From the NCBI GenBank assembly GCA_023442775.1, contig JAEZXH010000019.1, positions 1 to 64,000 on the forward strand: DNA of 64,000 nucleotides. Reading direction: 5' to 3'. A program made the translations under genes and the position numbers. The notes beneath the pieces are model-generated. The model was not told where the DNA came from and did not search any database. It saw only the letters and a list, made by a program, of their open reading frames with translations. Origin of the DNA: Bacillota bacterium (GTDB lineage Bacteria > Bacillota > Clostridia > Tissierellales > Peptoniphilaceae). How positions within the stretch are numbered: position 1 is the stretch's first letter; each line of letters begins with the position of its first letter. Below, piece by piece: positions 1-13,925 of the stretch.

Positions 1-229
1 GACGGTTGGGGGTCTCGTACTCGACGTGGGAGGTGGAGATGGTGATTCCACGCTCGCGCTCTTCGGGTGCCTTGTCGATGTTGGCGTAGTCGACGAATTC
101 ACCGCTGCCGTATGCTTTGTTGAGCACAAGGGTGATTGCGGCGGTGAGGGTGGTCTTGCCGTGGTCAACGTGGCCAATGGTTCCAATGTTGACGTGCGGC
201 TTGTTGCGTTCAAATTTTGCTTTTGCCAT
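1..229 (-). CDS. tuf: Elongation factor Tu, N-terminal part (cut by window edge)
   Basis: The reverse strand reads [20 protein letters not shown] followed by the P-loop [12 protein letters not shown] and the switch region [11 protein letters not shown], which is the EF-Tu N-terminus. EF-Tu delivers aminoacyl-tRNA to the ribosome as a GTP complex in the cytoplasm. Only about 76 codons are present; the rest lies beyond base 1. A TAAGGAGG site sits just before the ATG at 229, and the gene follows fusA by 14 bases, so it is the last visible gene of the rpoB-rpoC-rpsL-rpsG-fusA-tuf transcript. Confidence 0.97.
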   Translation of the reverse strand, partial: MAKAKFERNKPHVNIGTIGHVDHGKTTLTAAITLVLNKAYGSGEFVDYANIDKAPEERERGITISTSHVEYETPNR

Positions 230-243
230 GGTGTGAGGCCTCC

Positions 244-2322
244 TTATTTATTCTTCTTGTCGCCGAGAACTTCTTCTGCGATGTTCTTGGGCACTTGCTC
301 GTAGTGGTCAAACTGCATGGAGTAGGTTGCACGACCTTGGGTGTTGGAACGAAGGCTCGTAGCATATCCAAACATTTCGGCGAGGGGCACGTAGCAGGTG
401 ACGTTTTGCGCACCGGAGACGAGCTCCATCCCTTCCATGCGTCCGCGGCGAGAGTTGATGTCGCCGATGACGTCGCCCATGTATTCTTCAGGGGTGACGA
501 TCTCGACCTTCATCACGGGCTCGAGGAGGACGGGATTGCCCTTGGAGAGGGCATCGCGAAGTGCCATGGAGCCTGCGATCTTAAATGCCATTTCCGAAGA
601 GTCGACATCGTGGAAACTCCCGTCGTAGAGGGAGACCTTGAGGTCGAGGACTTCGTAGCCACCGAGGACACCGGATTGCATTGCTTCTTCAATCCCGGCT
701 TGGGTCGGCCCGATGAATTCCTTGGGAATGGCACCACCGACGATGTTGTTTTCAAAGACAAAGCCGCTTCCGGGTTCACCGGGTTCGACGTGAATCTTTG
801 CGTGACCGTATTGTCCACGACCACCGGACTGACGGACATAACGGCCTTCGCCGTCTGCAGCAGTGGTGATGGATTCGCGGTAGGAAACTTGGGGGTTCCC
901 GATGTTGGCTTCGACCTTGAATTCACGAAGCATACGGTCGACGATGATGTCGAGGTGAAGTTCGCCCATCCCGGCGATGATGGTTTGACCCGTTTCTTCG
1001 TCGGTGTAGGTACGGAAGGTGGGGTCTTCTTCGGCGAGCTTTTGGAGTGCGAGGGTCATCTTGTCTTGGCTGGCCTTGGTCTTGGGCTCGATGGCGACGG
1101 AGATGACGGGCTCGGGGAATTCCATCTTTTCGAGGATAACTTCGTGCTTTTCGTCGCAGAGGGTATCCCCAGTGGAGGTATCCTTCAATCCGACAGCAGC
1201 GGCGATGTCTCCTGCGTAGACTTCTTCAACTTCTTCACGCTTGTTTGCGTGCATCTTCAAGATACGGCCAATGCGCTCACGCTTACCCTTGGTGGAGTTG
1301 TAGACGTAGCTTCCTGCTTGAAGGACACCCGAGTAGACGCGGAAGTACGCGAGCTTTCCGACATAGGGGTCGGTGACGATCTTAAAAGCCAATGCAGAGA
1401 AGGGCTCGTTGTCGTCAGCGGGACGCGTCGTTTCTTCTTCTGTTCCAGGGATGATCCCCTTGATTGCCTCAATATCTAGAGGTGAAGGGAGGTAATCGAT
1501 GATGGCATCGAGGAGGAGCTGAACCCCTTTGTTCTTGTAGGAAGAACCGCAGGTAACGGGGGTCATGGCCACAGCAAGGGTCCCCTTACGGATGGCGGCC
1601 TTGAGTTCCTCTTCGGTGATCTCTTCCCCTTCGAGGTACTTCATCATGAGGTCTTCGTCGTATTCGGAGGCCTTTTCGATGAGGTTGTCGCGATATTCGT
1701 TGGCGAGATCTTCGTATTCTGCAGGAATGTCGATGATCTCAATCTCGGTCCCGAGCTCATCCTTGTAGATTTCCGCCTTCATGGTGACGAGGTCGATCAT
1801 GCCGACGAAGGTGTCCTCAGCTCCCATGGGAACTTGGATGGGGACGGGGTTGCCACGGAGCTTCTTGTCGATGGTTTGCACCGAGCGGAAGAAGTCTGCC
1901 CCGGTGACGTCCATCTTGTTGATGTGGGCAATACGGGGAACGCCGTAGCGATCCGCTTGACGCCACACGGTTTCGGATTGAGGCTCAACGCCGCTCTTCG
2001 CGTCGAAGAGGGCGACGGCACCGTCGAGAACGCGCAGGGAGCGTTCCACTTCGACGGTGAAGTCCACGTGGCCCGGGGTGTCGATGATGTTTAATCGATG
2101 GCCCTTCCAGAATGCGGTGGTCGCTGCAGAGGTGATGGTAATCCCACGCTCTTGCTCTTGCTCCATCCAGTCCATTTGGGCGCCACCCTCGTGGGTTTCC
2201 CCGATCTTGTGAATCTTACCAGTGTAATACAAGATACGCTCGGTGGTCGTGGTTTTCCCCGCGTCGATGTGGGCCATGATCCCGATGTTTCTCGTGTTCT
2301 TTAACGAAATTTCTCTTGGCAC
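244..2322 (-). CDS. fusA: Elongation factor G
   Basis: The 692-residue protein has the usual EF-G length. It translocates tRNA and mRNA on the ribosome using GTP. Visible motifs are the P-loop [15 protein letters not shown] near residue 17, the switch region [21 protein letters not shown] (G3) and NKMD (G4), followed by the EF-G-type C-terminal domains. The start is a GTG at 2322, preceded by GGGGG at normal spacing. It lies 27 bases after rpsG and 14 before tuf, as in the classical str operon. Nothing looks abnormal. Confidence 0.97.
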   Translation of the reverse strand: MPREISLKNTRNIGIMAHIDAGKTTTTERILYYTGKIHKIGETHEGGAQMDWMEQEQERGITITSAATTAFWKGHRLNIIDTPGHVDFTVEVERSLRVLDGAVALFDAKSGVEPQSETVWRQADRYGVPRIAHINKMDVTGADFFRSVQTIDKKLRGNPVPIQVPMGAEDTFVGMIDLVTMKAEIYKDELGTEIEIIDIPAEYEDLANEYRDNLIEKASEYDEDLMMKYLEGEEITEEELKAAIRKGTLAVAMTPVTCGSSYKNKGVQLLLDAIIDYLPSPLDIEAIKGIIPGTEEETTRPADDNEPFSALAFKIVTDPYVGKLAYFRVYSGVLQAGSYVYNSTKGKRERIGRILKMHANKREEVEEVYAGDIAAAVGLKDTSTGDTLCDEKHEVILEKMEFPEPVISVAIEPKTKASQDKMTLALQKLAEEDPTFRTYTDEETGQTIIAGMGELHLDIIVDRMLREFKVEANIGNPQVSYRESITTAADGEGRYVRQSGGRGQYGHAKIHVEPGEPGSGFVFENNIVGGAIPKEFIGPTQAGIEEAMQSGVLGGYEVLDLKVSLYDGSFHDVDSSEMAFKIAGSMALRDALSKGNPVLLEPVMKVEIVTPEEYMGDVIGDINSRRGRMEGMELVSGAQNVTCYVPLAEMFGYATSLRSNTQGRATYSMQFDHYEQVPKNIAEEVLGDKKNK

Positions 2323-2349
2323 GTATGATCCCCCTTTAAGCCAACCAGC

Positions 2350-2820
2350 TTACCATCTGTAGTGGGCAAAGGCCTTGTTGGCTTCTGCGGCACGGTGCAT
2401 TTCTTCCTTACGCTTGACACTTGCGCCAAGTCCGTTGGATGCGTCGAGGATTTCCTTGGCGAGGCGCTCACGCATCGTCTTTTCGCCGCGGTCACGGGCG
2501 TACTTGACGAGCCAACGAAGACCCAGGGTTTGACGACGTGCAGGGCGCACTTCCATCGGGACTTGGTAGGTCGCACCACCAATGCGGCGGGCCTTGACTT
2601 CGAGGACGGGCATGACGTTGTTGAGAGCCTTATAGAAGACCTCGAGGGCTTCTTCCCCAGTGGTCTCAGCAACTTGTTCCATCGCACCATAGACGATGCG
2701 TTGTGCCGTCCCCTTCTTCCCATCGAGCATGACGTTGTTCACGAGCTTCGTGACCACGACGTCATTGTACATGGGATCGGGCATCACTTCTCTTTTTTGG
2801 ATATGTCCTTTTCTTGGCAT
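2350..2820 (-). CDS. rpsG: 30S ribosomal protein S7
   Basis: The 156-residue protein begins [20 protein letters not shown], a typical S7 start, and contains the conserved [16 protein letters not shown] segment. S7 binds the 3' major domain of 16S rRNA and starts assembly of the 30S head. An AGGAGG-type site precedes the ATG. It lies between rpsL and fusA in the str order. In enterobacteria S7 represses this operon by translational feedback; no such site could be identified here. Confidence 0.97.
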   Translation of the reverse strand: MPRKGHIQKREVMPDPMYNDVVVTKLVNNVMLDGKKGTAQRIVYGAMEQVAETTGEEALEVFYKALNNVMPVLEVKARRIGGATYQVPMEVRPARRQTLGLRWLVKYARDRGEKTMRERLAKEILDASNGLGASVKRKEEMHRAAEANKAFAHYRW

Positions 2821-2915
2821 ATTCTTCCCTCCTTAACTAGATAGAAAGATCATCGGTACTCGACGTTGTCGCCGTCTTGCCACTTCGTTCGAAAACGGGC
2901 GACCGCATCGCTGCC

Positions 2916-3329
2916 TTAGTTCTTAGGTCTCTTCGTACCGTACTTGGAACGCGCTTGACGACGAGTGTCGACTCCAGCGGTATCCAGGGTTCCGCGGATG
3001 ATGTGGTAACGCACACCAGGCAAGTCCTTGACACGACCGCCGCGGATGAGCACCACACTGTGCTCTTGGAGATTGTGGCCAATCCCGGGGATGTAGGCCA
3101 TGACTTCGTAGCCGTTGGACAAACGGACACGGGCCACCTTACGCAGAGCGGAGTTCGGCTTCTTCGGGGTTACCGTACGAACCGCGACACACACGCCACG
3201 CTTTTGGGGAGAATTGACTTCCGTCTCTACCTTGCGAAGACTGTCAAAGTTGACGTCGAGGGCAGGAGACTTGGATTTGTGTTCGACCTTTTGACGACCT
3301 TTACGAACCAACTGGTTGATTGTAGGCAT
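2916..3329 (-). CDS. rpsL: 30S ribosomal protein S12
   Basis: A longer reading frame continues upstream, but [12 protein letters not shown] at 3329 is the S12 start and has an AAGGAGG site, giving 137 residues. S12 sits in the decoding centre. It is the long form typical of Firmicutes, with about 14 extra residues before SPQKRGVC compared with proteobacteria. The streptomycin-related loop [11 protein letters not shown] (Lys56/Lys57 here) and the second region [13 protein letters not shown] are wild type, so no ribosomal streptomycin resistance is indicated. The first gene after rpoC, it is separated from it by a strong hairpin. Confidence 0.96.
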   Translation of the reverse strand: MPTINQLVRKGRQKVEHKSKSPALDVNFDSLRKVETEVNSPQKRGVCVAVRTVTPKKPNSALRKVARVRLSNGYEVMAYIPGIGHNLQEHSVVLIRGGRVKDLPGVRYHIIRGTLDTAGVDTRRQARSKYGTKRPKN

Positions 3330-3380
3330 CAGGCACCTCCTTAAAAATTTTTTCGAACGAACTAGGATGCATCTCAAAAT

Positions 3381-3424
3381 CACAACTCCACTGGGGGTGG
3401 GGAACCCTCGCAGTGGAGATTGTG
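3381..3424 (-). terminator. Strong hairpin between rpoC and rpsL (terminator or attenuator)
   Basis: On the minus strand a 13-bp stem with one bulged T (CACAATCTCCACTG / CAGTGGAGTTGTG) encloses a 16-base C/G-rich loop and is followed by ATTTTG. The T tract is short, so it could partly terminate rpoBC transcripts, protect the mRNA 3' end, or mark a processing site before the str genes. On the other strand the same stem is followed by CTTTTT. Confidence 0.6.
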
Positions 3425-3454
3425 CTTTTTCCATACTTATTCAGATTATCATCT

Positions 3455-7036
<3,582 letters not shown>

Positions 7037-7071
7037 GGATTGTCCTCCCCTTTCTTCCTCGCACTGCGCCA

Positions 7072-10000
7072 TTAGTATTCATCGTCCATGTCTTCGTCGC
7101 TTGCGGCAAAGTCGTCGTCCCCATTTTCCTCTTCCACATAGCCTTCTGGGGTCTCTCCAGAGATTCTACGAATTCCTGCGTGAGGACTCATCCCTTGGCT
7201 CTTCTCGATGAGCTCGGTGACCACTTCCTCTTCCACTTCCCCATCGAGGCGGTCGATGCGAGAGAGGTCGTCGTCATCGGTGCGAAGATCTGCTTCGTTG
7301 CCGTCGGCATCGAGGACCTTGATTTCGAGGGCGAGACTCTCCAGTTCCTTGATGAGAACCTTGAAGGACTCGGGGATTCCCGGGCGTGGGATGTTTTCGC
7401 CCTTGACGATGCTCTCGTAGGTGCGTACACGACCGACGATGTCGTCGGACTTCACGGTGAGCATCTCCTGCAGGGTGTGGCTGGCCCCATAGGCTTCGAG
7501 GGCCCACACTTCCATCTCCCCAAAGCGCTGACCACCAAATTGGGCCTTACCGCCAAGGGGTTGTTGGGTGACGAGGGAGTAGGGACCCGTGGAGCGGGCG
7601 TGAATCTTCTCGTCGACCAAGTGGTGGAGCTTGAGCATGTACATATAGCCCACGGTGACCGGGTTGTTGAACTCTTCCCCGGTGCGCCCGTCGCGGAGTT
7701 GAATCTTTCCGTTGTCGGGATAGCCCGCTTCGCGAAGGGTGTCGATGATGTCTTGCTCGTTGGCTCCGTCAAAGACCGGCGTGGCCACGTGCCAGCCGAG
7801 TTTTTTCGCCGCGAGTCCCAAGTGGACCTCGAGGACTTGCCCCAAGTTCATCCGAGAGGGGACCCCGAGGGGGTTCAGGACAATCTGAATCGGCGTACCA
7901 TCGGGCATGTAGGGCATATCTTCCTTGGGAAGAATCCGGGAGATGACCCCTTTGTTCCCGTGGCGACCGCACATCTTGTCCCCGACGTTGATCTTCCGCT
8001 TCGTGGCGATGAAGACGCGCACCATTTCATTGACGCCGGGTTGGAGTTCATCGCCGCCCTCGCGGGTGAAACTCTTCACGTCGACGACGATTCCCGTGGC
8101 CCCGTGGGGTAAGCGCAGGGAAGTGTCTCTGACTTCTCGTGCCTTTTCCCCGAAGATGGCGCGCAGGAGGCGTTCTTCTGCGGAGAGCTCTGTCTCGCCC
8201 TTTGGTGTGACCTTTCCGACGAGGATATCCCCGGGGTTGACCTCGGCACCGACGCGGATGACGCCGCGTTCATCCAAGTCTTTGAGCATGTCTTCGCTGA
8301 CGTTGGGAATGTCCCTGGTAATCTCTTCGGGCCCGAGTTTCGTGTCTCTGGCCTCGGATTCATATTCTTCGATGTGAAGACTCGTCAGGACGTCGTCGAT
8401 GACGAGTTGCTCGTTGACGAGCATAGCATCCTCGTAGTTGTACCCTTCCCAGTTCATGAAGGCGATGAGGATGTTCTTCCCAAGGGCCATTTCCCCGAGG
8501 TCGGTGGAGGGGCCGTCGGCGATGACTTCCCCAGCGGCAACCTTCTGTCCCTTCTTGACGATGGGGCGTTGGTTGATGGTCGTCCCTTGGTTTCCTCCCA
8601 CGAACTTGTGGAGAGGATAGGTGATTTTCTTTTTGGAGTGATCGCCCTTGACCTCAATGGCGTCTCCAGAGACCTTGGTGACCACGCCGGATTCCTTGGA
8701 AAGAATGACCACGCCAGAATCCCTTGCCGCCTTGTACTCGATTCCCGTCCCGATGATGGGGGCTTCGGTCTTCAAGAGAGGCACGGCTTGGCGCTGCATG
8801 TTCGACCCCATGAGGGCGCGGTTCGCGTCGTCGTTTTCCAAGAAGGGAATCATCGCCGTCCCGACGGAGACGATTTGCTTCGGCGAGACGTCCATGTAGG
8901 CCACATCCTTGGAGTCGTAGATGTCGACGACGCCGTTAATCCCACGGGCGACGACCCGCTCGTTGACAAAGTGACCCTCTTCGTCCAGGGGTTCGTTGGA
9001 CTGAGCGATGATGTTGAGGTCTTCTACGTCGGCGGTGAGGTATTCAATTTCCTTCGTAACCCGCCCCTCGCCCTTGATGACCTTCCGGTAGGGCGCCTCG
9101 ATGAAGCCATACTCATTGATGCGCGCATAGGTGGTCAGAGAGGTGATGAGACCAATGTTTGGTCCTTCAGGGGTCTCGATGGGGCACATCCGTCCATAGT
9201 GGGAGTTGTGGACGTCACGCACGTCCATGCCAGCCCGGTCACGAGAGAGTCCCCCGGGTCCAAGAGCCGACAGACGGCGCTTGTGGGTGAGTTCCGAGAG
9301 GGGGTTGTTCTGGTCCATGAACTGAGACAACTGGGAGGACCCAAAGAATTCCTTGATTGCCGCAGTGACGGGACGAATGTTGATGAGGGCTTGGGGCGTG
9401 ACCGTGTTCGCATCTTGCACCGTCATGCGCTCACGAATGACCCGATCCATCCGAGAGAAACCGACCCGGAATTGGTTCTGCAGGAGTTCTCCCACGGAAC
9501 GAATGCGGCGGTTGCCCAGGTGGTCGATGTCGTCGGTGATGCCCACGCCGTGGAAGAGGTTCAACTCGTAGTTCACCGCGGCGATCATGTCGTCGGGGAT
9601 GATGTTCTTCGGGCTGATTTCACGGATGCGCTTTTCGATTTCTGCGCGGATGGCGTCGAGGTCCTCGTTGTTGTCGAGAATCTCTTTGACCACAGGGTAG
9701 TACACTCGCTCCTTGAGGCCGAGCTCTTCCCAGTCGAGATCCACGTCAAAGCCCTTCGGGTCGACGAAATAGTTCCCGACGATGGTGAGTTCTTGTTCCT
9801 CTTCCCCTTCTTTCGTCCCCTCTTTGAGGATGAGAGCGCGGTTAATCCCCGCAGCTTCCACGGCCTTTGCCGACTCTTCCGTGAAGCGCTCCCCTGCGGC
9901 GATGAGGATTTCTCCCGTCTCTTGGTCGACGATTTCTTCCCGAGAGATGTAGCCAATCAAACGGGCGGAGAGGGCGAGTTTTTTGTTGAATTTGTAACGT

Positions 10001-10809
10001 CCCACACGGGCCAGGTCATAGCGCTGGCTGTTGAAGAACATATTCTCGAAGAGGGATTGTGCCGGTTCGAGATTGAGAGGTTCACCGGGGCGCAACTTCT
10101 TGTAGATCTCAAGGAGTGCCTCGGTCTTCGTCGTCGTCGGGTCCTTCTCATAGATGCGCAGGAGCTCTTCCGTCTCGCCCATGAGACGGGTAATCTCCAT
10201 ATTGCTCTCCACGCCGATGGCGCGAAGGAGAATCGTGGCGGGAATCTTGCGGGTACGGTCGATGCGGACGTTGACCACCCCTTGGGCGTCGGTTTCAAAC
10301 TCGAGCCATGCCCCGCGATTTGGAATCAGGGTCGAAGAATAGAGTTTCTTCCCAGCCTTGTCCGTTTCTTCCTTAAAATAAGCTCCGGGAGAGCGAACCA
10401 ACTGGCTGACGACGACGCGCTCTGCCCCGTTGATGATGAAGGTCCCCGTCGGGGTCATCAAGGGGAGATCCCCCATAAAGACCTCTTGCTCCTTCACTTC
10501 TCCGCTGTCCACGTTGATGAGACGGACGCGCACCTTCAGCGGCGCACTGTAGTTTGCATCGCGTTCCTTCGCTTCGTCGACGGTGTACTTCTTGTCCTCG
10601 GAGACGTAATAGTCGACGAACTCGAGAATGAGCTTGCCCGCAAAGTCCACAATGGGAGAGATGTCGTCAAATACCTCGCGCAATCCTTCGCGAATCAGCC
10701 AATCGAATGAGGAAGTCTGAACCTCCGTCAAATCTGGCAGCTCCAGGACCTCTTCAATCCGGGAGAAACTCTTTCTTTCCCGTCGTCCATACTGTACAGG
10801 ATGTACCAT
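7072..10809 (-). CDS. rpoB: DNA-directed RNA polymerase subunit beta
   Basis: The RNA polymerase beta subunit, 1245 residues from the ATG at 10809 ([20 protein letters not shown]). The longer upstream frame adds 14 residues not seen in the family. The rifampicin pocket ([15 protein letters not shown], then [20 protein letters not shown]) carries the sensitive residues throughout. The C-terminus has an acidic tail after the standard [10 protein letters not shown] and [15 protein letters not shown] blocks. Unusually, rpoB is the first gene of its operon: rplJ-rplL are not upstream, and a divergent peptidase gene is there instead. Confidence 0.96.
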   Translation of the reverse strand: MVHPVQYGRRERKSFSRIEEVLELPDLTEVQTSSFDWLIREGLREVFDDISPIVDFAGKLILEFVDYYVSEDKKYTVDEAKERDANYSAPLKVRVRLINVDSGEVKEQEVFMGDLPLMTPTGTFIINGAERVVVSQLVRSPGAYFKEETDKAGKKLYSSTLIPNRGAWLEFETDAQGVVNVRIDRTRKIPATILLRAIGVESNMEITRLMGETEELLRIYEKDPTTTKTEALLEIYKKLRPGEPLNLEPAQSLFENMFFNSQRYDLARVGRYKFNKKLALSARLIGYISREEIVDQETGEILIAAGERFTEESAKAVEAAGINRALILKEGTKEGEEEQELTIVGNYFVDPKGFDVDLDWEELGLKERVYYPVVKEILDNNEDLDAIRAEIEKRIREISPKNIIPDDMIAAVNYELNLFHGVGITDDIDHLGNRRIRSVGELLQNQFRVGFSRMDRVIRERMTVQDANTVTPQALINIRPVTAAIKEFFGSSQLSQFMDQNNPLSELTHKRRLSALGPGGLSRDRAGMDVRDVHNSHYGRMCPIETPEGPNIGLITSLTTYARINEYGFIEAPYRKVIKGEGRVTKEIEYLTADVEDLNIIAQSNEPLDEEGHFVNERVVARGINGVVDIYDSKDVAYMDVSPKQIVSVGTAMIPFLENDDANRALMGSNMQRQAVPLLKTEAPIIGTGIEYKAARDSGVVILSKESGVVTKVSGDAIEVKGDHSKKKITYPLHKFVGGNQGTTINQRPIVKKGQKVAAGEVIADGPSTDLGEMALGKNILIAFMNWEGYNYEDAMLVNEQLVIDDVLTSLHIEEYESEARDTKLGPEEITRDIPNVSEDMLKDLDERGVIRVGAEVNPGDILVGKVTPKGETELSAEERLLRAIFGEKAREVRDTSLRLPHGATGIVVDVKSFTREGGDELQPGVNEMVRVFIATKRKINVGDKMCGRHGNKGVISRILPKEDMPYMPDGTPIQIVLNPLGVPSRMNLGQVLEVHLGLAAKKLGWHVATPVFDGANEQDIIDTLREAGYPDNGKIQLRDGRTGEEFNNPVTVGYMYMLKLHHLVDEKIHARSTGPYSLVTQQPLGGKAQFGGQRFGEMEVWALEAYGASHTLQEMLTVKSDDIVGRVRTYESIVKGENIPRPGIPESFKVLIKELESLALEIKVLDADGNEADLRTDDDDLSRIDRLDGEVEEEVVTELIEKSQGMSPHAGIRRISGETPEGYVEEENGDDDFAASDEDMDDEY

Positions 10810-10876
10810 GCCTAATTCTTCACCCCTTCTTGCCCTCGAATGAAAACCCATCTGGTAAACAGGCCGTAATCATTCT

Positions 10877-10994
10877 ATAATAGAAGAAAACGACCGCCTT
10901 TTGCGGGAAAATTTTCTCACCATAGAGATAGTTCCCCACGTTAAAGGGTAATTTTGCAATTAACTATTTTACCATGACATGACAAGAGAAGCAA
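10877..10994 (-). promoter_or_regulatory. Candidate promoters of the rpoB operon
   Basis: In the 209-bp divergent gap two -10-like boxes face rpoB. One is TAAAAT (10966-10971) with TTGCTT 17 bases upstream (10989-10994). The other is TATTAT (10877-10882) without a good -35. The first would give a leader of roughly 150 nt. These are eye-made assignments; the A/T-rich stretch also has to hold the promoter of the plus-strand peptidase, for which no convincing boxes were found. Confidence 0.4.
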
Positions 10995-11018
10995 CCTCTT
11001 TTCCATAGAAAGGATGCT

Positions 11019-13892
11019 ATGAATCACTATACCCTCATCGAAGAAAAACAACTGCCGGATACGGGTTCCTTTGCCCGGCTCCTCCAACACAACCAAACGG
11101 GGGCGCGAGTCCTCCTCCTCGATAACGACGACGAGAACCGCACCTTCTCCATCGGGTTTCGCACCCCTCCAAAGGATAGCACGGGAGTGGCTCACATCGT
11201 CGAGCACTCGGTCCTCAGCGGCTCCAAGAAGTTCAAGACCCGGGAGCCCTTTATGGACCTCATTCAGACCTCCCTTCAAACCTTTCTGAATGCGATGACC
11301 TACCCGGACAAGACCCTCTATCCCGTGAGTAGCCGCCATCCCAAGGACTTTCAGCACCTCTGCGAAGTCTACCTCGACGCCGTCTTCTTCCCGGCGATGG
11401 TGGAGCGGCCGGAAATTTTCTGGCAAGAGGGATGGCACCTCGAATGCGATGAGGACGGACACCTCCACTACAACGGCGTCGTCTTTAACGAGATGAAGGG
11501 CGCCCTCTCCGACCCGACGGACCGCCTCTCGTCCCTCATCCCCCAATACTTCCACCCAGGCTCCACCTATGGCCACGAGAGTGGCGGAAGTCCCGCGAAT
11601 ATCGTGGATTTGACCTACGAGGACTTCCTCTCCTTCCACGAACGCTACTACCATCCCTCCAACAGCTACATCTATCTCTATGGCGCCATGGAGAAAGAAC
11701 CTCTCCTCGAGTGGATGCACGACGAATACCTCTCGAAGTTTGAACAAAAGACGCCGAACTCTTTCCCGACGACGAATCCCCCCTTCTCCGAGGTGCAACA
11801 CGTCCACGCCCTCTATCCCACCGACGAAGAGACGGATCGGGATACTTTCTACAGCTACACCGTCTCTATGGGGCAGAGCGAGGACGCCACCTCGATTCTC
11901 TTGCGCGATCTCCTTGCGATCCTGATGACCCAATCCGAGGCAGCGTTCATAAAAGAGGCCTTCCTCGCCGAGGAATTCGGAGAAGAGATCTACACCGAGA
12001 CGTCTTCCAGCCACCCCTTAGATTTTTCCATCATCGTGAAGAATGCCCCGAAGGACCAAGAGGAGCGATTCCTCTCCATCCTCCGCTCTGCCGTGGAGAA
12101 GAAAATCAGCGAGGGCTTTGACGAGGAAGAGATTCTCTCGCGGCTGCGCCGTATGGAGTTTCGCGTCCGGCGAGGCGATGGCCCCCACCAAGGAATTATC
12201 TACTACCTCCGCGCCATGAACGCTTGGCTCTACGACGCCTCTCCCTTTGAAGGACTCGACCTCCGCGAGGCGTTTCAAACTCTCTATGACGCCATTGGCA
12301 CCTCCTTCTATGAGGACCTCCTCAAGGGGCTTTTCCTCGAAGAGAAAAACGCCCTCGTCCTCACCATGGATTCGGACAAAACCCTACAAGAGCAGGAGAA
12401 AAAAGAGGAAGAAGACCGCCTGCGCCAGTTGGAAGAGAGTCTGAAAGAGCAAGACTTCGACCACATTCGGGCCATGGAACAACGCCTCCGCCTCTACCAA
12501 CAGACCCCGGATTCTCCCGAGAACAAGAAGACCATCCCGCGCCTTGTCCGGGAAGACCTCACGAGTGACCTCGAGACAATTCCCTGTGAAAAAGAGACCA
12601 TCGACGGCGTCACCTATGTGAAGACCCCTCTCTTTACAAACGGCATCGTCTCCACCCTCTTCTCCTTCCCCGCGAATCACGCCCCCTTGGAAGACTACTT
12701 GGGCCTTGGCCTTCTCGGCACCCTCCTCGGAAGCCTCTCCACAGAGCACTATTCCTACAAGGAGTTGGAGACGAAACTTGGCCTCTACACCGGAAGTCTC
12801 GGCTTCTCCGCCAGTGTCCACGACAAAAAAGACGGAGAACCCCTGGTGCGCCTCACCATGACCCTTGCCCATCTGCCCGAGACGACGAAGGACGCTCTCC
12901 ATCTCGTTGAAGAGATTCTCTTCCACACCCGTTTCGACGACAAAAAGCGCATCCGCGATCTCCTCGCCGCAGAGCTCAGTGCCCGTCAATCGATGATTCT
13001 CCCCTATGGCCACTCTCTCGCCGTGTCCCGTCTGAAGAGTCACCACGACAAGGCTAGTTTCCTCGCGAACCACTTAAGCGACTTGGATCATCTCTTCGCC
13101 CTTTCGGATCTTCTCAGCCACTGGGAGGAGCGCGCCGACGACTTTATCGCCTCCCTCCAAGGCCTCGTCAGTCGTCTCTTCCAAAAGAAGGACCTCGTTC
13201 TCGGTATCACCGCAAGTGACGAAGACATCTCCTCGGAAGTCCAAGCCCTGAAGACCTTCTTCTCCTCCTTCCCCGTTGTCGACACGACGTCGTGCGACAT
13301 TGCCTTTACTCCCGAGAACAAGGTGGAAGTCTTCACCCTTCCTACGCCGGTTCACTACGTCGCCATGGGAGGAAAGAGTACATCCCCCTACCGCGGGTCC
13401 ATGCAAGTCCTCGCAAACTATCTGAGCACCTCTTATCTTCATCATCATATCCGCGCCAAGGGCGGTGCCTATGGGGCTGGACTTCAAATCAGCCGCCAGA
13501 GAAACATCAGCACCTACTCCTATCGAGACCCTAATCTCTTGGAGACCATTGGTGTCTATGAGAAGATGGCCGGTACCCTTGCGGACCTCGACTTGAGCGA
13601 GGAGGATCTCACTGGTCTCATCATCGGCTCCCTGAACACCTTTGATCCCCTCTTGACCTCAGAACTCAAAGGCGCCCTCAACTTGAGCCACGCCCTGACG
13701 GGATATAGCTTCGACGACTTGGCACGGGCGAAGGAAGAGGCCTTGGAGACCACCGTCGACGAGCTTCGCTCTTATCAACCGGTCCTCGAGGAAGCCTTTG
13801 ACCCCTCGAATCTCGTCGTCATCGGAAACCCCGAGTCCGCCAAAGTTCTCGCTTCCTATCACCCCACTGTTCGCTCCCTCTTGAGCAAATAA
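11019..13892 (+). CDS. M16C family zinc metallopeptidase (presequence-protease type)
   Basis: The 957-residue protein has the single-chain length of the M16C group (PreP/Cym1, bacterial Hyp-type insulinases). The inverted zinc motif is His59-Ile-Val-Glu62-His63 in TGVAHIVEHSVLSGS, and the third ligand is probably Glu158 in VVFNEMKGALSD. No signal peptide is visible, so it likely degrades peptides in the cytoplasm. A GAAAGGA site precedes the ATG. It is monocistronic, divergent from rpoB, and ends at a hairpin terminator. The substrate cannot be told from sequence. Confidence 0.9.
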   Translation: MNHYTLIEEKQLPDTGSFARLLQHNQTGARVLLLDNDDENRTFSIGFRTPPKDSTGVAHIVEHSVLSGSKKFKTREPFMDLIQTSLQTFLNAMTYPDKTLYPVSSRHPKDFQHLCEVYLDAVFFPAMVERPEIFWQEGWHLECDEDGHLHYNGVVFNEMKGALSDPTDRLSSLIPQYFHPGSTYGHESGGSPANIVDLTYEDFLSFHERYYHPSNSYIYLYGAMEKEPLLEWMHDEYLSKFEQKTPNSFPTTNPPFSEVQHVHALYPTDEETDRDTFYSYTVSMGQSEDATSILLRDLLAILMTQSEAAFIKEAFLAEEFGEEIYTETSSSHPLDFSIIVKNAPKDQEERFLSILRSAVEKKISEGFDEEEILSRLRRMEFRVRRGDGPHQGIIYYLRAMNAWLYDASPFEGLDLREAFQTLYDAIGTSFYEDLLKGLFLEEKNALVLTMDSDKTLQEQEKKEEEDRLRQLEESLKEQDFDHIRAMEQRLRLYQQTPDSPENKKTIPRLVREDLTSDLETIPCEKETIDGVTYVKTPLFTNGIVSTLFSFPANHAPLEDYLGLGLLGTLLGSLSTEHYSYKELETKLGLYTGSLGFSASVHDKKDGEPLVRLTMTLAHLPETTKDALHLVEEILFHTRFDDKKRIRDLLAAELSARQSMILPYGHSLAVSRLKSHHDKASFLANHLSDLDHLFALSDLLSHWEERADDFIASLQGLVSRLFQKKDLVLGITASDEDISSEVQALKTFFSSFPVVDTTSCDIAFTPENKVEVFTLPTPVHYVAMGGKSTSPYRGSMQVLANYLSTSYLHHHIRAKGGAYGAGLQISRQRNISTYSYRDPNLLETIGVYEKMAGTLADLDLSEEDLTGLIIGSLNTFDPLLTSELKGALNLSHALTGYSFDDLARAKEEALETTVDELRSYQPVLEEAFDPSNLVVIGNPESAKVLASYHPTVRSLLSK

Positions 13893-13918
13893 AAAGAGCC
13901 CCAAAGGGCTCTTTTTTT
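13892..13918. terminator. Bidirectional intrinsic terminator
   Basis: AAAAGAGCCC-CAAA-GGGCTCTTTT forms a 10-bp stem followed by T residues on the plus strand and flanked by A residues on the left. It serves the M16C gene and probably also the convergent antiporter gene that ends at 13926. Confidence 0.9.
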
Positions 13919-13925
13919 CTGCAAG

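Noticed and set aside
8374..10710. Long plus-strand reading frame (778 codons) opposite rpoB
   Set aside because: It is the antisense shadow of rpoB, whose family similarity is complete; no ribosome binding site or recognisable domain.
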